Assembly (NCBI GenBank): GCA_001796155.1
Contig: MGLU01000022.1
Location: 1 to 9,350 of the forward strand
Source of the DNA: Chlamydiae bacterium RIFCSPHIGHO2_12_FULL_27_8
GTDB lineage: Bacteria > Chlamydiota > Chlamydiia > Chlamydiales > SM23-39
Direction of reading: 5' to 3'
DNA: 9,350 bases
Shown here in pieces: positions 5,872 through 9,350 of the stretch. A program made the translations under genes and the position numbers. Under the pieces are notes generated by a model that did not search any database, had not been told where the DNA came from, and saw nothing but the letters and a program-made list of their open reading frames with translations. The stretch's first letter is position 1, and the number at the start of each line of letters is the position of its first letter.

Positions 5872-8031
5872 ATGAAAAGATTTTTTTTTCTTACAATTCT
5901 TTTTTTTGCAATTTATTCAAATGATCTAGATACGGAAAAGCATATTTCTAGTTTTAAACAGACTCTTCTAAAAAAAGGTATAAAATTATTAAATAAAACT
6001 AAAAATTCTGATGATAAAAATAATGAACTTATTGTGGATTTAAGAAACCCTTCTTACAAAAATGGAATTTTAATCACACATGAAGGAGGGGTAATAAAAG
6101 GCTCTGATATTAGAATTCAAGCTAAAACAATACAATATATTAAAAGAATGGAAAACAACATTTTAGTGCATAAAATTGAAGCTGAAGGAGATCTTTTAAT
6201 ACAATATAAAGGTAAAGTATATGTCGGCGATGAACTTGAATATGATTTTATTACAAAGACCGGGATTGTTTACAGCGGTAAAACATATGCCTCACTTTGG
6301 TATCTGGGAGGAGATAAAATCAAATTAAACAGCGATGGAACATATTTGGTTGAAAATGTCTTTATTACAACATGTGAAAATGTTGATTCTACATGGGATC
6401 TGCATGCCGGAAGAGTAGAAGTTTTAAAAAAAGATCTTTTACAAGCAAAGTCAGTAAAATTCAGGTTTTTCAATCTTCCGACTCTTTGGCTTCCCTCATT
6501 TAAAGTTAATTTAAAAAGGTTTATTTCTTCTCCCTCAGTTAGATATAACGTAAATTGGGATAAATCATCAGGACCTAGAGGTACTTTAAGATATAGGTTA
6601 TATTCATGGAAAGATTTTGCTCTTTGGGGAAGACTCGAATACAGACTTAGAATCGGCTGGGGCGGAGCAGTTGAAACAGAATATCATCCAGAAAATTCAT
6701 CTACAATTTTAGATACTAAAAACTATCTTGCAACAGACATTATAGAAAAAGATCTTCACAGAAAAAGAAGATATAGAATTCAAGGAAAATATTTTTCAAA
6801 AAGCCCATCTAATAAAACTACAGCACTTCTAACATGGGATAAATTTTCAGATATTAATATGCCCTCAGATTTTAAAAGTGATGATTTTGAGATATCAACT
6901 CAAAAAAAATCCGAATTGAATATCCGTCATGTAGAAAAAAGCATGATAGGTATTTTATATGCGTCTCCTAGAGTTAATGACTTTGATAGTGTTAAACAAA
7001 ATTTACCTACAGGCTATTTATACATAAAGCCTGTAAACATTCCAAAAGTTGACATAATATCTTACAATTTTTTTAAAGCATCATATTTAAATTTTGTGTA
7101 TTCAGATAAACTCTCCCCTAGTTTAAATGATTTTGAATCTCAGAGATTTGAAACAAAAAATATTTTTTCAAAAGCTTTTAAAAATAATTTTTTATGTTTG
7201 AATCCTTACATAGGTTTCAACGGTATTTTCTATAATAAAAGTCCAAATAAAAGCTCCAAATATCAAGCATTAATGCTATATGGAGGCTCTTTTACTATTG
7301 ATTTTTACAAAAAATATAATCTTCACAAACATGTTATTGAACCATATGTTTTGTATGAAGGTATTTCAAAACCAAATTCAGCAATTGATACATATTATAT
7401 TTTTAGTATTGAAGATGGCAAAAACACATTACATCTTTTAAAAACAGGTATAAAAAACAGTATATATTCTTTAAAACATTTAAGAGGCTTCGCTACTTTT
7501 GATATCGATCTTTATGCCAATATATTTTTCGATGAAAAATTTACTTTAAAGGCGCTTCCAAAATTATATTTAGATGTTGACTGGAAACTTCCATCAGTGA
7601 GTGTTAATTTATATTCTGCTTATAATTTCGCTAATAAAACATTAGATTATTCAAATATTAAATTTGGATGGACTATTAATGAATATGTAGCACTATCTTT
7701 AGGATTTAGGTATAGATCTTCATATGATTTTAGAAAAGCAAATCATGAAAATTTTATTTTAGATGTATCTAGAGATATTTTCGAATTAAAACAGTCATCT
7801 ATCTCTGATAAACGCAACACAATTTTAGGTCATATTTATTTTAGATTAAATCCTTTTTGGACTTGTGAATTTGAATCGCACAGCGGGTGGAACAGAAGAG
7901 ATGATCCTCCGTATAACGAATATAAAATCATATTAAACACGATGATATCTTCAACATGGCTTGTTAAATTTATTTATCAGCATACAACTACTGATGATAA
8001 ATTTTCTTGGAAAGTTGAACTTGTAAAGTAA
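5872..8031 (+). CDS. lptD: LPS-assembly outer membrane protein LptD (OstA family)
   Basis: LptD forms the outer-membrane barrel that inserts lipopolysaccharide into the outer leaflet. This 719-residue protein starts with a signal peptide (MKRFFFLTILFFAIYS). Residues about 62-200 form the OstA-like beta-jellyroll, with the pattern of alternating strands around GGVIKGSDIRIQAKTIQY and EAEGDLLIQYKGKVYVGDELEYD. A family landmark follows: FITTCENVDSTWDLHAGRVEV (164-184), then FFNLPTLWLPSF (199-210), corresponding to the conserved PVFYxPY-like segment. The remaining about 500 residues read as barrel strands, including HKHVIEPYVLY (485-495), typical of the LptD C-terminal domain. Cys168 aligns with E. 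coli Cys173 and Cys665, 54 residues from the end, lies where E. coli has Cys724/725, so one interdomain disulfide is possible; the first E. coli cysteine (Cys31) has no counterpart. The protein ends in Lys rather than an aromatic residue. No clear Shine-Dalgarno precedes the start. Confidence 0.82.
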   Translation: MKRFFFLTILFFAIYSNDLDTEKHISSFKQTLLKKGIKLLNKTKNSDDKNNELIVDLRNPSYKNGILITHEGGVIKGSDIRIQAKTIQYIKRMENNILVHKIEAEGDLLIQYKGKVYVGDELEYDFITKTGIVYSGKTYASLWYLGGDKIKLNSDGTYLVENVFITTCENVDSTWDLHAGRVEVLKKDLLQAKSVKFRFFNLPTLWLPSFKVNLKRFISSPSVRYNVNWDKSSGPRGTLRYRLYSWKDFALWGRLEYRLRIGWGGAVETEYHPENSSTILDTKNYLATDIIEKDLHRKRRYRIQGKYFSKSPSNKTTALLTWDKFSDINMPSDFKSDDFEISTQKKSELNIRHVEKSMIGILYASPRVNDFDSVKQNLPTGYLYIKPVNIPKVDIISYNFFKASYLNFVYSDKLSPSLNDFESQRFETKNIFSKAFKNNFLCLNPYIGFNGIFYNKSPNKSSKYQALMLYGGSFTIDFYKKYNLHKHVIEPYVLYEGISKPNSAIDTYYIFSIEDGKNTLHLLKTGIKNSIYSLKHLRGFATFDIDLYANIFFDEKFTLKALPKLYLDVDWKLPSVSVNLYSAYNFANKTLDYSNIKFGWTINEYVALSLGFRYRSSYDFRKANHENFILDVSRDIFELKQSSISDKRNTILGHIYFRLNPFWTCEFESHSGWNRRDDPPYNEYKIILNTMISSTWLVKFIYQHTTTDDKFSWKVELVK

Positions 8032-8307
8032 TTTTTTCTTAGCTGCCTTACACAGAATAAAAATAAACAAGAATATGTCTATCCCGCATGGAAGCAATTT
8101 GTTTTAATTTATCAAGGCCGGTCATTTTAGAAAAAACTTATTTTTAAATACAAAAAAAATTGAAAAAATATCACATTTGAAAATCAAATCTCAAATCTAG
8201 AACACCAAAAACCTTTCTAAAACTTCAAAAGTTACTTAAAAAAAGTTTATTTTTACCTAAAATTATAATTTATAAGTTGAAAAGTTGTTTAAATAATTAC
8301 TTAAAAA
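8032..8307. other. Gene-free AT-rich spacer between convergent LptD and ankyrin genes
   Basis: I find no supported gene, RNA or strong terminator in these 276 bases. The first about 100 bases are less AT-rich than the rest and contain a 25-codon minus-strand frame (8048-8125) without a ribosome binding site. The remainder is A/T-run sequence with small weak hairpins only. Since the two flanking genes point toward each other, some termination must occur here, but no GC-rich stem with a T-run stands out. Confidence 0.5.
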
Positions 8308-8703
8308 TTAGCTTACAACGCACTCATATTGGTCTGCAGGCTCTACATTAGCCTCAGCCGCTATCAGGACATTAACAACTTGTTTATTACCATTATGAGC
8401 AGCCCATATTAATGCTGTATATCCATCTTGGGCTTCATGATTTACATTAGCCCTTGCAGTAATCAAGACTTTAACAACTTCTGTATGACCATTATTAGCA
8501 GCCTCCATTAATGCTGTATCTCCTAATATATTTGCATGATCTAGATCAGCACCTGCCTTTATCAGCTCGTCAACAACTATTGTAGGACCTATTCTAGCAG
8601 CCCACATTAATGCTGCTGCATATTGGCCTCCACGATTTATATTAATCCTTGCAGTAATCAAGACTTTAACAACTTCTGAATTACCATTTTTAACAGCTAC
8701 CAT
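8308..8703 (-). CDS. 3' half of a split ankyrin-repeat gene
   Basis: This 131-residue frame holds four ankyrin units. The first is partial: VAVKNGNSEVVKVLITARININ, completed in the shifted frame upstream by NANLFGDTTLM. Then come GGQYAAALMWAARIGPTIVVDELIKA, GDTALMEAANNGHTEVVKVL and DGYTALIWAAHNGNKQVVNVL, each with the TALMxAAxxGHxEVVxVLI pattern. It ends after a few residues of a further unit (ADQYECVVS), so the solenoid is cut short without a capping helix. Ankyrin solenoids bind proteins and, in intracellular bacteria, are often secreted into the host. The ATG at 8703 overlaps the stop of the upstream frame (TAATG), with GGAG 11 bases before it, so reinitiation could produce this half separately. 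More likely it is one half of a gene broken by a frameshift near 8733-8736. Confidence 0.6.
   Translation of the reverse strand: MVAVKNGNSEVVKVLITARININRGGQYAAALMWAARIGPTIVVDELIKAGADLDHANILGDTALMEAANNGHTEVVKVLITARANVNHEAQDGYTALIWAAHNGNKQVVNVLIAAEANVEPADQYECVVS
8452..8483. repeat. Copy 1 of a 32-base identical direct repeat in the ankyrin gene
   Basis: These 32 bases are identical to 8647-8678. They encode the EVVKVLITAR part of the ankyrin unit and lie 195 bases (two units) apart. Perfect identity at the DNA level, including third codon positions, points to recent duplication or gene conversion within the gene. Confidence 0.85.
8647..8678. repeat. Copy 2 of the 32-base identical direct repeat in the ankyrin gene
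   Basis: This is the partner of 8452-8483, with no mismatch over 32 bases; the sequences diverge immediately on both sides. Recombination between the copies would remove or add exactly 65 codons. Confidence 0.85.
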
Positions 8704-9182
8704 TAATGTAGTGTCTCCAAATAAGTTTGCATTATTACCTCAGCTCCTTGTTCAAGTGCTATTAGAATAGAATTTACATGTCCAACACTTACAGCACGAT
8801 ATAATGCTGAATTGTAATCAACTTGAGTAGGATTCGGCTTTTGAAGGACCTCTGCGAAAATGTTTAGAAATTTCCTTACATCTGCAGCCGCTTGTATTAT
8901 ATCTTCAGCCGCTTTTCTTATATTCTTAGGCATATCCTTAAGATCAATATTCGGTAATTTTGCAGCACATAAATCGGCAAGCGAGGATACTTGAAATGCA
9001 GGTTTTGGCGGATGTGCTGTAATTATTTTTATATATTCAAATATATTGTCACAATCAATTTGTGCTACTTTTTCTGCACACAAATCGGCAAGCGAGGGAA
9101 CATTCTTTTCAGAAGATCCCAGCCGACATTCTGCAATTTGTCTTGTTAATTTGAAGGGATCTAAACATGCAAGAGATGTCAT
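8703..9182 (-). CDS. 5' half of a split ankyrin-repeat gene with duplicated SLADLC (BC-box-like) motif
   Basis: This 159-residue frame starts at ATG 9182 downstream of a good promoter; the region before the start is A-rich without a clear Shine-Dalgarno. Residues 30-39 (SLADLCAEKV) and 67-76 (SLADLCAAKL) are two copies of one motif, each heading a roughly 37-residue module. A third, degraded copy may be SLACLDPFKL at 3-12. The motif fits the eukaryotic elongin-BC box, [APST]LxxxCxxx[AILV]. Residues 84-92 (MPKNIRKAA) also fit a loose Cul2-box pattern. Residues 95-120 look like a linking helix. The first ankyrin unit is SALYRAVSVGHVNSILIALEQGAEV (125-149). After it the frame runs into nonsense (IMQTYLETLH) while the ankyrin text continues in another frame, marking a frameshift. 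There is no signal peptide; export, if any, would use a dedicated secretion system. The protein may be a decayed host-directed effector. Confidence 0.6.
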   Translation of the reverse strand: MTSLACLDPFKLTRQIAECRLGSSEKNVPSLADLCAEKVAQIDCDNIFEYIKIITAHPPKPAFQVSSLADLCAAKLPNIDLKDMPKNIRKAAEDIIQAAADVRKFLNIFAEVLQKPNPTQVDYNSALYRAVSVGHVNSILIALEQGAEVIMQTYLETLH

Positions 9183-9213
9183 TATTTTCTTTTTTTTTGA
9201 TTTATTTAAACTA

Positions 9214-9242
9214 ATTATATCATAATTAAAAGTGAACTACAA
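9214..9242 (-). promoter_or_regulatory. Predicted extended -10 promoter of the ankyrin gene
   Basis: On the minus strand, a perfect TATAAT (9219-9214) is preceded by TGA, giving an extended -10 (TGnTATAAT). TTGTAG (9242-9237) lies 17 bases upstream as a weak -35. Transcription would start near 9207, about 25 bases before ATG 9182. This is the strongest promoter-like signal in the window, so the broken gene probably still has the means to be transcribed. Confidence 0.55.
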
Positions 9243-9257
9243 TTATTAAAATAATTT

Positions 9258-9273
9258 ACATAATTAATTATGT
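9258..9273. repeat. Perfect 16-base palindrome upstream of the ankyrin promoter
   Basis: ACATAATTAATTATGT reads identically on both strands and sits 16 bases upstream of the -35 element. It is in a position for an activator or repressor site. AT-rich sequence makes palindromes likelier by chance, so this is only a candidate. The remaining bases to the right edge hold no gene I can support. Confidence 0.3.
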
Positions 9274-9350
9274 TTATTATTAACATATATAGATAATTTG
9301 GAGCATTTTGGATAAATTTATTTTTACAAAAAAATAGTATGTATAAAAAA

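Noticed and set aside
8048..8125. 25-codon minus-strand frame (starts MTGLDKLKQIASMRDRH)
   Set aside because: It reads like real protein and may be a transposase scrap, but it has no ribosome binding site, is too short and I cannot match it to a family.
8200..8300. Short AT inverted repeats as terminators for the convergent genes, or a CRISPR-like array
   Set aside because: Stems are four to five A-T pairs with no GC core, and there is no regular spacing of repeats.

Overview
The window is very AT-rich (roughly 30% G+C by eye). It has the look of a host-associated Gram-negative bacterium: an LptD/OstA outer-membrane lipopolysaccharide-assembly protein, a eukaryote-like ankyrin-repeat gene, and several decayed insertion-sequence pieces. 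The mix of an LptD preceded by an exported HEAT-repeat protein, a DUF3604 protein and ankyrin proteins best fits an environmental (amoeba or arthropod associated) member of Chlamydiota. That assignment is an inference from gene content; no rRNA or other marker gene is present to prove it.

Left third (1-1660): accessory DNA. The first 62 bases hold what looks like the last codons of an ISAzo13-type transposase. Fifteen to forty bases later an intact AbiEii-type nucleotidyltransferase toxin gene starts (99-1121), with no antitoxin gene visible between them. Next comes a stretch of mobile-element debris: a pair of IS21-like terminal repeats (1162-1193) and a small minus-strand frame with a strong ribosome binding site (1325-1486), whose reading frame continues beyond its stop as if it were the start of a decayed protein.

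Middle (1600-8031): probably the ancestral backbone. A DUF3604 protein (1664-3553) that has lost most metal-ligand positions of its family converges on a 155-residue protein of unknown function (3592-4059, minus). That gene in turn diverges from a two-gene plus-strand unit: a secreted HEAT-repeat protein (4158-5819) and an LptD-like outer-membrane protein (5872-8031). The last two probably work together in envelope assembly. The LptD keeps two cysteines placed as for one of the two interdomain disulfides of E. coli LptD.

Right end (8032-9350): a gene-free AT-rich gap, then a minus-strand ankyrin-repeat gene (8308-9182) with a good extended -10 promoter. It is split by a frameshift into two frames joined at an overlapping TAATG stop/start. 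Its N-terminal half carries two copies of a short motif that matches the eukaryotic elongin-BC box, so the intact ancestor may have been a host ubiquitin-ligase adaptor mimic. This and the orphan AbiEii toxin are the most interesting items; I see no clear multi-gene system that is wholly new.
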